A DNA stretch of 64,000 nucleotides, from contig LUCH01001750.1 of the NCBI GenBank assembly GCA_013368495.1, positions 50,818-114,817 of the forward strand, given 5' to 3'. The stretch is from Paragonimus heterotremus. Taxonomy: Eukaryota > Platyhelminthes > Trematoda > Plagiorchiida > Troglotrematidae. Shown piece by piece: positions 36,512 to 49,369 of this stretch. Position 1 is the stretch's first letter; each line of letters begins with the position of its first letter. Both the position numbers and the translations under genes were made by a program. The notes under the pieces were generated by a model, which ran no database searches, was not told the origin of the DNA, and worked only from the letters and a program-made list of their open reading frames with translations.

Positions 36512-38354
36512 TAGACGACTATGCAAAGTTCCCAGTGTTATTGACGATTCGATAAGGATGCATGACCAGTCACTTATAAGAGTGTCTCAACAGATCATTT
36601 GCCACTCTGAGTCACTGAAAAACATCTTGAAACTTGATTCCTTAGAAGAATTATCCATATCATGTAATGTGGTGACTCCCAACCTTGATCAAAATTACCG
36701 CCGAGGCAACAACACGAAAGCCCTCATTTGACGGATTAAACCTGAGCGAAACCTTTTCGAGAAGGGATTCGCTGAAAAGTTTACTGGTACACGAAGGCTG
36801 CAATCATTTGTAAGTGATGCTCAACTAAGTAGCAAAAAGGAAGGGTGTTCTAATCTTACTGATAGGGCAAAACATACATTACAACTCCCTAGAAAGCTCA
36901 AAGCGGTACATATCGTACTGTCTGAATATGGTGTGGTGGTATCAGTTTAAGTGTCTTCAGATGAGGCGCGCATACGGAAAACGAAACTGGCTGTCACAGC
37001 TGGATAACTTGTCACAGGTCAAACAATTCACGTTCTAAATAGCGCCATCACTGTGCCTCAGGGACTCATTGATCGATTTCGTTTCACGGTTGAGCCTAAC
37101 CAGTCTTAATGGACTGTGAAATGTAATTAGACAAGAGGTCGTCTGACTTGCACCTCTGTATGAACTGACGTGACGTGTTTGTATGACTGACTACCTATGC
37201 ACTCTAAATTGGTAGCCACGTCGGTGACCCCCAACGCAATTGCCAGTAGGCCAATTAGACACTCGGATTGACCGGAATAATGGTCGGGTAGAGGAGAGCT
37301 GTCTGGTCACTCCCATTGACACACGTCTGGGCAAGCTAAGTCATTGGGGTAGGGAACAATCAATAGAACTGGCAGCTGTAGCATCCACAGACTCGGTTTG
37401 AGAGGGAGCTGAGTCTTCAGAACCAACAGGATGTCATGACCACAAAGAGGACATACAACCAATCAGGAGTTGGCAAACAATAATGAGTCATACTGTGAAC
37501 ACGGAAAAGGGACCGAAAACAGAATGAATGGACACTTTTAAATAGAAGTGTAGGGTTGAGAAATGTACCAGGGAGGTAGGACTGTTTAGATTGTCAGATG
37601 GCTGAACTAATCATTTCATGGTACGGGAGAAAACTTGGACCGGAGACCTAACCATTCTATTGAAGCATAAACGAAAGCGTAATTGTGACCAAGAAACAAA
37701 ATAGATGCTCGTAGCAAACTTGGTTCATTGATAAAATTATTCCACCATTATCTCAAGGCGACAAGCATATGTGCAGCCGTACATGACTAAATGATTATGT
37801 TCGATTCCAGTTGCTATCCGCTTTCGGTAACCATGATAGATTAGGAAGCGTATAGTTTCTGCAAGTTTATTTGTTATCTCCCGTGGATTTGTGAGCGTCA
37901 ATGAAAACGTCACACACTTGAAGACAAGTCGCGACATCGGTAATCGGTCGGCGTTCTCAGTCACACTGAAATAAACGTTTACTTCACTTTGCTGAGGAAA
38001 CTGTCATTAAACGATTGAGATTGTCGTTGTGTGTTTATCAAATTAGCACTAACTTGATAGTGCTTGTGAATTTGTTATGCCTAAACATAACAGTGTCCGT
38101 AAGAGATGATTTTATGCACACTTTGTAATTTACATTTATGCAGTATGTACCTGATAAGATGTAGTGAGATCATTCCGAATAAAGATTGTGCCGGTCTTTT
38201 CAAAATGACACCTAAACTAAAGTTTCTCATATACACTGCAGATATAGTAAACTTACTTCGAATTCAAGAACCCTCACATTTGATCGTAGCCTTTCTGTTG
38301 AGATAAGATTTTCAGTCAGACTCTTTAAATGGAAGCATTTGACTCATGACTCAC
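36512..38354. other. Intergenic, nothing recognised
   Basis: There are short frames only, for example minus 37737-37964 (75 codons, no motif). No element signature I can support. Confidence 0.3.
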
Positions 38355-38480
38355 AATTAGTGCAGCTTATCAGTAGTGCATATCAATGTCATGGAGGGGA
38401 TCTGGTCTCCATCCAAACTTTCATGAGACAGTCGAATTGACCACTGACTTCATAATAAAGACAACTGAATTACCGCAAGT
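38355..38480 (-). repeat. Degenerate SINE-like family A fragment
   Basis: The bases read as a decayed reverse complement of the central family A region (CTTTCATGAGACAGTCG and CCACTGACTTCAT can be aligned with the other minus copy at 36215-36255). Its ends are uncertain. Confidence 0.4.
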
Positions 38481-39595
38481 AAACGTTTAACCGTATTCGT
38501 TCGTGTGTAATGATCAACTTTCTCAATATAATGGATGAAAGCCAGCGACACAAGTAACCACGTAGGAATACCTAGATGAGTAGAATCCTGGACGCTCAGC
38601 TTTTACGATGTTTACCGTAAATGTGGCGACGACGATCTGATTGCCAACTGGGATTCTGAATAGTTGAATTGATGGATAGGAGAAACATCTTCGTAACTGA
38701 CAGAACTAAATAAACTAGAGAGACTTTTCTTATATCAGTAACGATTCATTCAGAATTTGTATGTTGTGAAGAAGTTAGGTCCTCATATGAAGGTGAAGAT
38801 GTATCTTAGCAAATAGACTTAATCGACAGGATAAAGTTGTGAAGTCTATCTACACACAAATCCATCTAGTAAGGTTCGACGAAAATAGTTTATACATATC
38901 AATGGGATGCTTTGTCGGGAATACCTAATGAACGAACATCCCTGAGACAAGCATGGCCACACGATCAGTACACAATCTTAGTTGGACGTCAAAATTTGCC
39001 TACTTACAAAATGATAGTAACGCATACTATTTTCTTAAAACGACTAGACGAATACGGTCCCATTGTTCAGAGAGCCAAAGCGTAAGGATATAGTTTTCAA
39101 GTCATCTGTGCAGTGTACAGGCATACAGCTAGGTTAATACAATACAATAAAGTATGGGAGCAGCAGTAAAAACCGTAGTCAAGAAGTTGATGTTTTGTTT
39201 AAGTGCATTAGTTTATCTTTCGTCTCCCTCATTACCCATGGTAGACGATTGGCATTTCGTTGTATTTTCGCCTTGTGATTTGGTTTTAACTTGATAAAGT
39301 TTAATAGTTTGCAGTAAACACTCGCAAAGATGAAGCAAAATCTGTCACGACATAAATCGTTCAACACAACGTTCTTGACTTTGGTTTTCAAATTTAACTG
39401 GAGTATTTCGTGCATTTTGCTAGGTAATGTCAGTGGGTAGATAAAATATCATTGTTTTTTTTTACCTGTCCTCATGTTCTTTTACATCTTGACTTCTGTT
39501 GCAAGTCGGAAATGTGTAACATCATTCACCTGTTTGAAATGTTGTTATGTGAAGAGCACTTGTTAACCTGTTTGGTATTAACACATATTTTCTAG

Positions 39596-39783
39596 TGTCT
39601 TTTCAGATTCCTCAACTTGACTGTCGAAGATTTTCTCGAGCATTTACCTGCCTAATTTGTGCTTATGTAAGAAACACTTGTCAATTGTGTCGATTTGTTC
39701 GTATGTCAGGATTTTGCACAAAACTTACAGTATTCCATGGTTCATGTTGTCGAGTTCCTCGAAAGAAACGTACGGAAATAAGT
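39596..39783 (+). CDS. Cys-rich open frame with splice-like borders, uncertain
   Basis: The frame begins after a pyrimidine-rich acceptor-like TTTTCTAG (about 39586-39594) and ends near a GTAAAT donor-like site (39782). It carries eight cysteines, with two CxxC pairs spaced by six residues (FTCLICAYVRNTCQLC), then a basic end (RVPRKKR). The spacing did not match PHD, RING, CXXC or nuclear receptor fingers that I know. No flanking exons were found, so it may be chance. Confidence 0.18.
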
Positions 39784-41064
39784 AAATGAGAATTATTTAC
39801 CATGAATGTGAGTGGAATCATCAATAAAGCCAACACCGGAGTATAAGTAACCGTGCACAGACTTTCCTGTAGATCGGTAATCAGTGTACATAAAGCACGC
39901 TTACTCCTGTAACGGTGAGCCCATTTATTTTGTCAAAAGCTGTATGATGGGTATCAGCAAGCGGCGGTGGGTATTTTGAGTCATACAGGAGAACGAATAG
40001 CTAGGACGTCGTGCTTAGGTCAAGGATCAGGGACTAGTGAAATTGCGCGAAAGATCCTGAGAAATTTCTTTCAGTTGGCCTCTTGCCAGCGAACTGCAGT
40101 GTGTTACTTGGAAAGTAGTTGCTAATGTGACGAATAACGGATTCCGAGTCGCGACTGTTCTAACATTCAATAGACTATCTGAATGTGACTGTTGAATATG
40201 GTCGGAGCCGAAAGCAGATGGACAACACGAGGAGTCGAAGGATCCATCACTCACCGAAATCGATCCAACGGGCGAGAAGTGACGAAAATCCGTGACAAAA
40301 AGCGTTAGTCAAAAAGACAGAACCACAGAGAAGTGCTTCGGATGTTCAGATGAAAAATTCATCGCATTGTGGACTAGAATGTCGATTCATAAACACAGGT
40401 GTACGGGCAACGTAAAAATGTCGAAATTGAACATCAGAGCTTTTACTTTGTTTTGCTCGAAACACGACGTTCTTCTGAGGATTAAGCGATATGATGTCTT
40501 TAGTATCTTGAGAGCAGGACACTAAGTGAATGAACAAAGCATTTCGCAAATGGACACATATTCGAAGACAAGAAAACCTATCAAGAACTTACTTCGAATT
40601 AGGCGATGCTGGACCCTTGTGATTATTGGAAATAGTGATAGATATTGCGACTTGGGTTGATGATTCGAGTGTTCACTAAGCGTTGTTTAATGTTCAAACT
40701 CTCCTACACTGATGATGATGTCGCTTCGTTTGGTTACCGGAATGCTAAGCTCGACAAACAACCGACATTCAAGGTTGAGCCTTATCTATGGGATTAACAA
40801 CATTTCAGTAAGGATTAGTATGACTACCCCGACTCATTTCAATTGTAAGAGAAGAGAAAGGACTGAAATAGCACATATTCGACTGGACAAAATCTGCTAT
40901 TGAACACACGGTATATGACGTTCAAATATAACGTAGTTTTGCTCAATTTATTAAGTACGAACATGACACTAAGATATTTTGCTTTTATTTATACGTAGGC
41001 CGAAGATAGCGAAAAATGAAGAAGACATCTGAAGACAAGTGAATGTCGGTGAGTGACGATTCGG

Positions 41065-41280
41065 CTTTGTCTAATGTGAGTTCAATGGCGCAATGATCAA
41101 CACTGTTGCTTTATGAAAGTGTGATCGAGGTTCCAGCCCCGACAGGGGCAAGGATATGCACCACTGACGAGCTCTAATGAAAGCGAAACTTGAGTCCAAT
41201 ACTTCTTCTAGAAAGGAGCCGACTAGAAAGTCTATGGGAATGTAACAACTGCGATTAATTGTCCATAATGTTTAATTTAT
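41065..41280 (+). repeat. SINE-like repeat, family A, partial copy
   Basis: It contains the clearest promoter-like boxes of the family: an A-box-like TGGCGCAATGATCAAC and a B-box-like GAGGTTCCAGCCCCGAC. The family tail follows (CTGACGAGCTCTAATGAAAG, then GAGTCC and CTTCTTCTAGAAAGGAG). Confidence 0.6.
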
Positions 41281-41985
41281 ATAAAACCAGTCTCCTACTA
41301 CCACTTCTGTTTGACTCCTCGAGCTTAGTAATTCTAGCCAAGATACACAATTATCCACCTTTCAGCAGAGACCAATTCAACTATTTATTGTGAGGTGATT
41401 ACTGTATAACGATATTAAGAGTCCAGATACACACTGGAGAAAGTCGCTTTCAGTGATGAATCACAGATATGACCGAAATGGACTACTTCGTAACATGGCA
41501 TTAAAATGAATTTAGGTTAGAGTCATAGTGTGATCGGTACTGACAGAAGAATCGATTTTGTGTGCATGGCCACACTGTTGGCTTCTGTATAGCATAAAAC
41601 CGAATGTTCAAATGAGTAACACGAACGCCATTCGGGTAGACAACTTTGGTTTTTAATCAGCGTAAAGATCATAATAAGTGGAGACATTGTGATTTGAATG
41701 CCGTGTGATTTCATTCATCGCTACCCGATAGCCTTAATCAACAATTAACGATGTGTAGTTTGGCGGATTTGATGATTTTGATGAAACTCCGTTGGGAAAA
41801 ATCAGGGTTTCGGCTGGGTTCGAACGAGAGACGCAAACAATGGCGTTGGTGGGATCCAGCGTGAACTGCTGGAGGAATACTGTGAGGGAAGCCAGTCCCT
41901 TGGACCATTTGATGACTTTCATAAGAAACAGTGAGGCATGTGGAGAACGTAGTCCAACTGTGAAATCCTCGAGCTTCCGGCCTGA

Positions 41986-42065
41986 CTTCGTAGCTCAGTA
42001 GACATAGCGTTTGCCATGTTTGGGTATGCTGTTCCGAAATCAGCCGAAGCCTTGATTTTTCAAAA
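41986..42065 (+). repeat. tRNA-derived SINE-like repeat, family B
   Basis: CTTCGTAGCTCAGTAGAC (A-box-like) is followed about 45 bases later by a degenerate B-box (GCTGTTCCGAAATCAGCC) and CTTGATTTTTC. It matches the stretch at 100-190. The unit may begin further upstream near 41810, where another GGGTTCGAACG word occurs. Confidence 0.4.
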
Positions 42066-43766
42066 TTGGGTGTCGTCTACCACACAGTGTGTCACTCACG
42101 CCTTTGAAAACCATGCAGTTATCGTCGATTAGATAAATTAAGATATTTTCCCCGTACACGGTCAACCAGAAGTCTGTTTGCTCACTGCTACATGCACGTA
42201 ACTGACAAGAACAATCCAAACATCGTCCGTAACCAGCCTGGCGTTCTTCAGAATCGAACGGGGACAACACTGTTTTACTTTCGCAATGCATTTTAACGGC
42301 ATACAAAACATAACCTAATCAACATGCATATATTCTGTACTCTCGATCACTACTTCGAACTACATAGAGACAAAGCACGCGTGAAGTTTAACGAACCGGT
42401 CATTCCGTCGAACGGTACACGATGAATGTAAATCTGACCTTAATTATGAATAATGAGCTCCGTTCGAAACCAAACATGTGATATCACTACACCTGTCGGT
42501 ACCTGGCTACTTTAGTGGTGAGGTGAATAAGTCATGGAAAGTGTTTGTTCAAAAGAGTGATGAGGTAAAAAAAAGGAGAAAAATCGTAATCATAAAACGT
42601 GCTACCAACTAGACAAATCGGGTCGACACATTTTCACGAACCAGTATGACTTAATGGAATACCTACTTTAAAATAAAGAATTCATTTTGGGAGGGCGAGA
42701 ATGACATTTCAGTGGACCCGCAACACTGCTGACGATCAATGGAACCGGTTGATGAATCCTAATCGTGTATAAGTGACCTAGGCACTAATGGACCTACCAC
42801 GATTGACGATAACAGAGACAACTTCAAACTTTATATCTACAATATATAGAAAGCATTACGAAACGTGTTATAACTAGCCTTGACAATTCGCATCTGACGT
42901 TCCTGGTTTACCAGAAGACTGACCATAAGAATGACGTTATAAATCCAGGGCACTCATTCTTTAAATCTGATTGAAACAGAAATCTCGGTTAGAGGGTGTT
43001 TAGTCTAAGCATTAGAAAAGTATCACAAACACATGCATTACATTGAACGGTCAGCTCACTAACATTTTTTCCGTCTAAACTAATATGGATTCAAATCAGA
43101 CGCCTCAGTAGTACGACAATAAATGGACTTGTGGAAGAGAACACAACTTGTACGTTGTGTTAGGCTCAGAAATTGACCGAGTGAGATACGAGGTGGATAG
43201 AGTTTATTTGCTCAAATCAAGAGTGTTGAGATCAGAACTCATGACCAAATGACAAACAGCCTACGTCATCATTATGGTAGGGCTGTTACAAACCTCCACT
43301 CAGCCGTACCCAAAGGTCTTTTCAGATCGATCAAAGACATTTCCTTGTTCTGTAATAAAACACATACTACTACCCCATGCATAAGGCTTATATGTAACAG
43401 GAATCCATATAAATGTGTCGTACAGAAGGTGGATAAGATGTACGCTACTATAAGGTAAGTTTTCTTGAGTTTAACCTGAAGTACTGTTTTAGAATGAGAC
43501 AAAACATGATCAGTTTAAAGAAACGTCTTTGAGAATATGTACACAATGGAAAACAATTCAAAAATGTGACATTTCAGAAAGACTAAAACAGCCTAAATTG
43601 TGAGGAGCGAAAACCCGTGAACGTAATTGCATATCCGTTTCCTTAGCCGTTGCGCTTCCTTTCGCTCATAGGCTGAAATCGGCCAGCCCTTTTGTGGTTG
43701 GCCTACAAACGAGCAAGCATCTACCACAGTCCCATAATGGGTTGAGAAAGGGTTATTGTAAACGGC
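42066..43766. other. Intergenic, nothing recognised
   Basis: Short frames on both strands without motifs. No repeat copy or element was recognised. Confidence 0.3.
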
Positions 43767-43930
43767 TGGTCCCAGTGACCACCAGCGAAGTGGTGCACAG
43801 CTGTTTCGACCTAGTTGGATCTCATCAACACACCACACACCGGATACTCGAGCCCACGACCCCATAGGTTCGAGTGTCCGGCGTGCGTCGAAATAGCTGT
43901 CCACTACATCGCTGGTGGTCACTGAGACCA
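43767..43930. repeat. Long imperfect inverted repeat (hairpin), 45-base arms
   Basis: The arm 43767-43811 (starting TGGTCCCAGTGACCACCAGC) and the reverse complement of 43886-43930 (starting TGGTCTCAGTGACCACCAGC) agree at about 39 of 45 positions, with a 74-base loop. A 118-codon minus-strand frame spans the structure (43593-43949) and may be a by-product. The arms could be the remains of a foldback element or an inverted local duplication. Confidence 0.6.
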
Positions 43931-44384
43931 ACTGTTTGCATAATCGCATATCACAGAAGTAAAAGATCTATTCGACCGATCACTTAATCTAAAGAAGAGT
44001 AGAACGAACTGAACACTTCAAGCCAAATGATGAACATATAGTTGAAAAGAATGTTTCTAAATGAGCTAAATCCGCTCAAAAAGTGAGTCAATATAACTAC
44101 TTACGGTAAACAGACAATGACAGTACGAGGTCGATAGGCACAAAAGAAACATCTGAACCGCAAAACTGGAAGGTCATATTGATACACACGCATATATATG
44201 GTGAACTGACGTAGAGGAATGAAACAGTTATTATCAACTTAGCCCTAAAGACCACTGACGTAATAATTACTAGTTTTCAGTGATGTGAATATTGTCACCG
44301 GCTAACTAATTTGTCTGTGAAATTAGTACAAATGATGAAGCAAGTAAGTGAATATCACAAAGAAAGTATCTTGCAGATATTGCT

Positions 44385-44515
44385 TTAGTTTCACTTACAG
44401 TTTAGTTGTTTTTCATGCAAGGTGTGAGGTTACACGTTTGGGTTTGGAAATTAAGATCAAACTAGACGTTAGGTTCTTCCTTTCAGGGTTATATGACAAT
44501 TAAGCATCAGTGTTG
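44385..44515 (+). mobile_element. Degenerate RTE 3'-UTR fragment
   Basis: TTTCACTTACAGTTTAGTTG, then AAGGTGTGAGG, CTAGACGTTAGGTTC and CAATTAAGCATCAGTGT follow the order of blocks in the RTE copy A 3' UTR (7095-7275), with small deletions. No coding part is present. Confidence 0.6.
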
Positions 44516-46452
44516 TTGTTAACACCGAAATCACTACCATAGGACACAGTATAGAATATTCGGAGATTAACTCAGTCACAGTAGATAGTTGAAAGACAAC
44601 TGGGTGTTATAATAAGCCATTTAGAATTTCATCGCCGACATATTTGACAATAACATATTAGGAAGTGAGACTTAAACTTGGAAAAAAATGTATGGAGTGA
44701 GAAACTGTACACGAACTCAAGCGGTCCACAGTGAGGTACCAAATATTTGCAAGCAAACAACTGAGCATCAAATGAAGACGTGGTGGCTTTGTAGTGGTCA
44801 ATGATCATGTGGCTTACCTAATGCATCCAAGAATTCCTCCATGTGTGTTTGGTGTGGAATGTCCTCTCTAGAGTAAGAACAACTCTCTTGCACGCAGTGG
44901 ATAATTCCATTTTAATATCACTTCCCCTTTTATCATTCCTGGATTTGAAGGTCAGTTAGTATTTAACATACTATAGCGTTCGATTGTTGTCAAATGAGAT
45001 TTAGCTTGCCTTGTTCTTCTTTTGACTGCTGCCATGGATTCCAGACTAGGCTGGATATAACAACTTGTTATACTTAGACATACTAATGGAGAGTTCAGTT
45101 TCTGAAGCCTGTTGAGTCCTTTCAGTGTAAAACCGGTTGAAAACAATGACAGCTTTTCGGGAAAAACCTCAAAACATTTAGGGGACGAAGGTTGCACAAA
45201 CCTCATCCTCAAATTCGCCAAAACTCTCATTGGCTTATTTTTGAAGACAACTCTATCAAACAATGACAACATTCAAGCCTATGAACACAATAGCCATCAT
45301 GTCTTCTAAGTTCTTCAAGCTACCACCTGGGGGGAATGACATAATCTACGATAATCACAACTGCTATCTATCGTGGTTTCTTTACATGTTATCATTCACT
45401 CACCGTCAACTCCACAACAATCAGATGGGGACATTAATAAAGTGTACTACTCAACATAACAGAAAATTGGTTGGAATTCTTAAGGATCATGTGAATGAAC
45501 TCGTTTCCTAACTTTTTGGGGTTATTTAAAAATTTGAATCCACCTGATGTGTGCGATTAAAAGTAGACAACTAGTTATGATTGCCACACTATGTAACCAT
45601 CAAGCAATACTGTTCTAACTGTTACCTTATATATAGACGTGCCCCCTAAAAATTCGAGTAGATCATTTAGATTAATAAAGACTACTTGGATTTTGATGAT
45701 ACAAATCTGTATGAAAGTTTCTATACGTCCAGCATAGAGAAACCAATCAAAAAGTGCCATATTCAAGATCAAATTGACGAAACCACTTTAGCTGTGTAGA
45801 GACATCGTAAAACTGTGAAGTACATTTCGAAGTGCTTGTCAGAAACTGATACAAAATTTAATGTCCCCCCTCCGTGAGCTGTTTTATAAACAGTAACATC
45901 TCAGGAAAAGTCAAAATCCATCAGGTAGAAGGTGCACATCAGTAGTCTAGAGGTACCGTTGACAGTCCCTTATACTGACAAAATTAATCAAACATGGAAA
46001 TGAACACGCTCCAGATAGGCCACTCATCTGAACTAAAGCATAAGAACAGATCAGCTACAGCATATTCACATACTTGTTCAGTACACCTCTACCGAACAGA
46101 AAACAACCTTACAGTGAAGAAAGACAACTGGTGGTGTGATAGGAAGAGTGGAAATTCGATCGAAGCACCTCAACTATGTTCATCTCATGAGGTGTAGCAA
46201 GTCGATGAAACATACTGGATGCAATAAACTACGATGTGTCTGAAAGCAAGCTCATTTGACAATGATGTCGATAAACACTCCAGATTTTCTTCATGATTAT
46301 GAAAATTGCTATCAGTTAACCTCAACTCATAGGGACGTTCTCAGTGATACACATTAGTGAGAACAACTTCGTATCCATTTTATTGTACTGACGTTGTGAC
46401 CAGACATGGGCATTACGCCAATCTGAAGTGTTACGCGGATTAGGGCTTCCGG
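44516..46452. other. Intergenic, nothing recognised
   Basis: There are frames of up to about 106 codons (minus 44952-45272) without any motif. No transposon remains that I can identify. Confidence 0.3.
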
Positions 46453-46959
46453 CTAAACAAGCACAAACGTGTCACACAGACTGAAGGACAGCAGTGAGAT
46501 AAAAAACGTAGGAGTGATTAGATACCAATGTAAGATCTTATAAGCATACAGCATGCGAATTTTCTTGGCCGAGGCACCATCATTATGTACACAAAGAAAA
46601 AAAGGGTTACAAAAAGTACCCCCAAACAAAGTCTTTTTATCGCCTGTGGTGCCCAGCGATCGTGTGGCTTCTGTAAGAATCCCGGCTGCAAACGTGTTTT
46701 CCCGCTTGCCCGTTCTGTACGCATGATTCTCTGTACGCCTGCTATAGGAGGCCTGATCTAAACTCAGTGCCACTTTCTTCAGTCGTGCAACTAATTGCAC
46801 ACAGCGAATGCCTGCCTTTCTCCTAACGACTAATTCACTATTCCATTCTTCAAGGTCGTTCAGCCCGAACCTTTCCGAGCGTTTTTCAGCGTACTCGAAG
46901 GTCCCACGCATTTTTCGCTTGGCGCGCTTTTGAGTGCCGCAGAGTGGGCTATAGCCCAT
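46453..46959 (-). CDS. Unrecognised 168-codon open frame
   Basis: One of the longest frames in the gene-poor half. It opens with a real ATG preceded by CGCAAG, then MGYSPLCGTQKRAKRKMRG and a charged segment (EYAEKRSERFGLNDLEEWN) that looks coding. The distal 60 codons are hydrophobic and may be read-through past a lost splice site. No domain was recognised and no exons were found to pair with it. It could be a small gene, a decayed transposon frame or chance. Confidence 0.28.
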   Translation of the reverse strand: MGYSPLCGTQKRAKRKMRGTFEYAEKRSERFGLNDLEEWNSELVVRRKAGIRCVQLVARLKKVALSLDQASYSRRTENHAYRTGKRENTFAAGILTEATRSLGTTGDKKTLFGGTFCNPFFLCVHNDGASAKKIRMLYAYKILHWYLITPTFFISLLSFSLCDTFVLV

Positions 46960-49189
46960 CTTGCGGTTGTTTTCTTTTTCCTCTTGGTTGCTGCCGTTGG
47001 TCCCAGACTAGGCTAAAACAAACTACTTATCGTATTTCCAAACATTGCTGGAAATATACGGCTTGTTTCTAAACCTCGCTGCGTTCTCTAATTTGATGCC
47101 TGTTGGGACTACGTTTCGGCTGTCCTTCAGGAAAGACGTTATAAATTGTTAGTGGACGAGGGACTAGCGCGTACCCACTTGTCCACTACACGCCCAGCGG
47201 TTGGTTTTGGATATATTATTCTATAATTCCGGAGTCTTCCGATGCGTTTACTGTGAGCAACAGTAATATAAATTGGTTGTTAATTGTGCACAGAGCTAAA
47301 CTAGCCCCTCATCATTAAAGGAATCAAACACTGGAGGCATTAGCTTCAGGCAGAGTTAATCAAGAAAACTCTATTTCAAGTTATCTCCAAGATCACGCTC
47401 CGGATGATGCACTATACGTCAACCAACTTCGCACCGTAAAACACCAGATGTCATAACTTGTAGCACTTGCGACGGTGGTCTAACACTTTGATTTTTCTCC
47501 TAACACTCTTATGCACTGAGGTGGATCTATCTGGTAATCATCGTTTAAAGTCAAAGCAACTGGTAAACATTGGCAGCTTTCTTGTCCGGAACTTTCTAAG
47601 GAATAGGTCCAGCTTTTTTTTCTGGAACTTCTCTCGCCCATTGAACAGTGAACCGTGACTCAAGCACCATTATCCACTTAGGTTTATCTCGAACCGGCCA
47701 CTTTTCCCTCGGAACCTAATCATATCAAAACTAAACCGTACGGTAAAGTCAGAGTAAGAAGCACATTGAAGTCCAAAATACAACCATGATGGCTCGATTG
47801 GACATCAGCAAATGATCACCTACGAAAGTCTAACCTCAGGATGTAGGTCAGGAAGGTGCTGTGTTCATCACACCAGCGTGTGAACCGACGGGCAACGTGT
47901 TATGAGGCGCATCTCTTAACAAGACAGCCAGGACGCATCACGCTATATCGATCGACCCAGTTCGGATGGTATGGTTCTACTCAGATTGAAGCCGTGCGGT
48001 CGAACGCTTGTGTTGTCTGGAATTTTCTCGCGTTTGCTTTCTGGTGCCCCTTGCAAAGTTATTTGTTCCAACGCCCTGACTGCCATATATGCTCGTCTCA
48101 TTTGATTTGCTTCGAGTCTTCTCGATCATGTAAAGTAATCGTTTCGTCCTATAAATCTAGAGCATGGTGGCCTACTTCTGACTCGTTCTTCTAATAGAAA
48201 CGGTGTTGCCGAGTTTCTTTTCCTTCTTGGTTTTAGGCCAAACGATTGAGCATGTGATAAAAGAGACGATCCAATACAACAGTTCAGATGTTAAGACTGC
48301 GTTCTATCTGAAATAGATGAATCACTCAGATATCATGGAACTATTGAACAATTTAAATGTTCAACTTGGCAATTTTGGTCAAGAAAGTCTACTGGATGGT
48401 ATATTTGGTAACAGAGAATAACGTACTGGCAGTGTTGGGAAGCCGTTTCAAACATGAGCACCTCATGATTTCCATAGCTCCAGTACCAGTTTCAACAAAA
48501 AAAGAAGCATTGCCATAAACAAGATGTGATGTGAAGCTCAGCTATGAACACAAATAGACCATACAATACTCAATTGCAAATGGTATCATTTCATTAACAA
48601 TTGTCCTGTACTCATTCGTAACGAGATCATGCCGGTGTGTGTGCTTCGTTTCCTTTGCTCAGAGATCATAAGGTTGTAAACGTAATACACAGGCAGTCAA
48701 CATTCGAGTGAAACTATAAGAAAGTTTATCAGGTGGAAGTAAGAAACAAACTGTCCTTGTTGTCAGGTTAAACGAGAAACTTATTGAGCAGTAGATAAAA
48801 AAATGGCTAGGAAAGCCAACTAAAATAATACGTACTGAAGAAGTGTGGTTAGGACAGAAGTATATTTCTGACAAGTCCATGAACTATATAAATCAGCCCC
48901 GGTTGGCCCCTAGGCTCTGAATATGACACTGACCAACGAGAATCAAATAGCAAATCTATTGACAGTATATACGAAGAACGGGAATAGCACCGGTGTTCTA
49001 ATTGGTTCGTGCTTGCCGTTGACTATATACAAAAAAGGATTATTCACTTATTACCAACCAGTCGCGTCGGCTTGGTAATTTAAAGAAACTGAACCGACCC
49101 GAACTACAATGTGTAGACGATGAAAACTAGATCGTTAATCACTACGTCCCAGAAGCAGAATTGGTACTGGGGGGTTAATCATCGTCACA
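46960..49189. other. Intergenic, nothing firm
   Basis: A plus-strand frame at 47856-48194 (112 codons, Cys/Arg-rich) has no motif. I see no other structure here. Confidence 0.3.
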
Positions 49190-49230
49190 GTCAGCAATAC
49201 ATCAATGGTTCACACTGATGCTTAATTGCA
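49190..49230 (-). mobile_element. Tip of an RTE 3' UTR
   Basis: CAGCAATACATCAATGGTTC followed by ACACTGATGCTTAATTG is the reverse complement of the last ~45 bases of the RTE copy A 3' UTR. It is very short and probably a remnant of a truncated insertion. Confidence 0.5.
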
Positions 49231-49369
49231 ATTGGGGTTTAGGCCTCAGGACTAGATCTACTCTCTTCGGAGATGGCGACAAGAGGTTAGATGCAAAACC
49301 GACTGCATTCATCAGGATGATCTGAGAAACTGAAGTGTATTGTGGGTGGCGCTTATCAACAAATATCCT

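Noticed and set aside
41986..42065. Functional tRNA gene
   Set aside because: The boxes are degenerate, a closely similar copy exists at 100-190, and no cloverleaf forms; treated as SINE-like.
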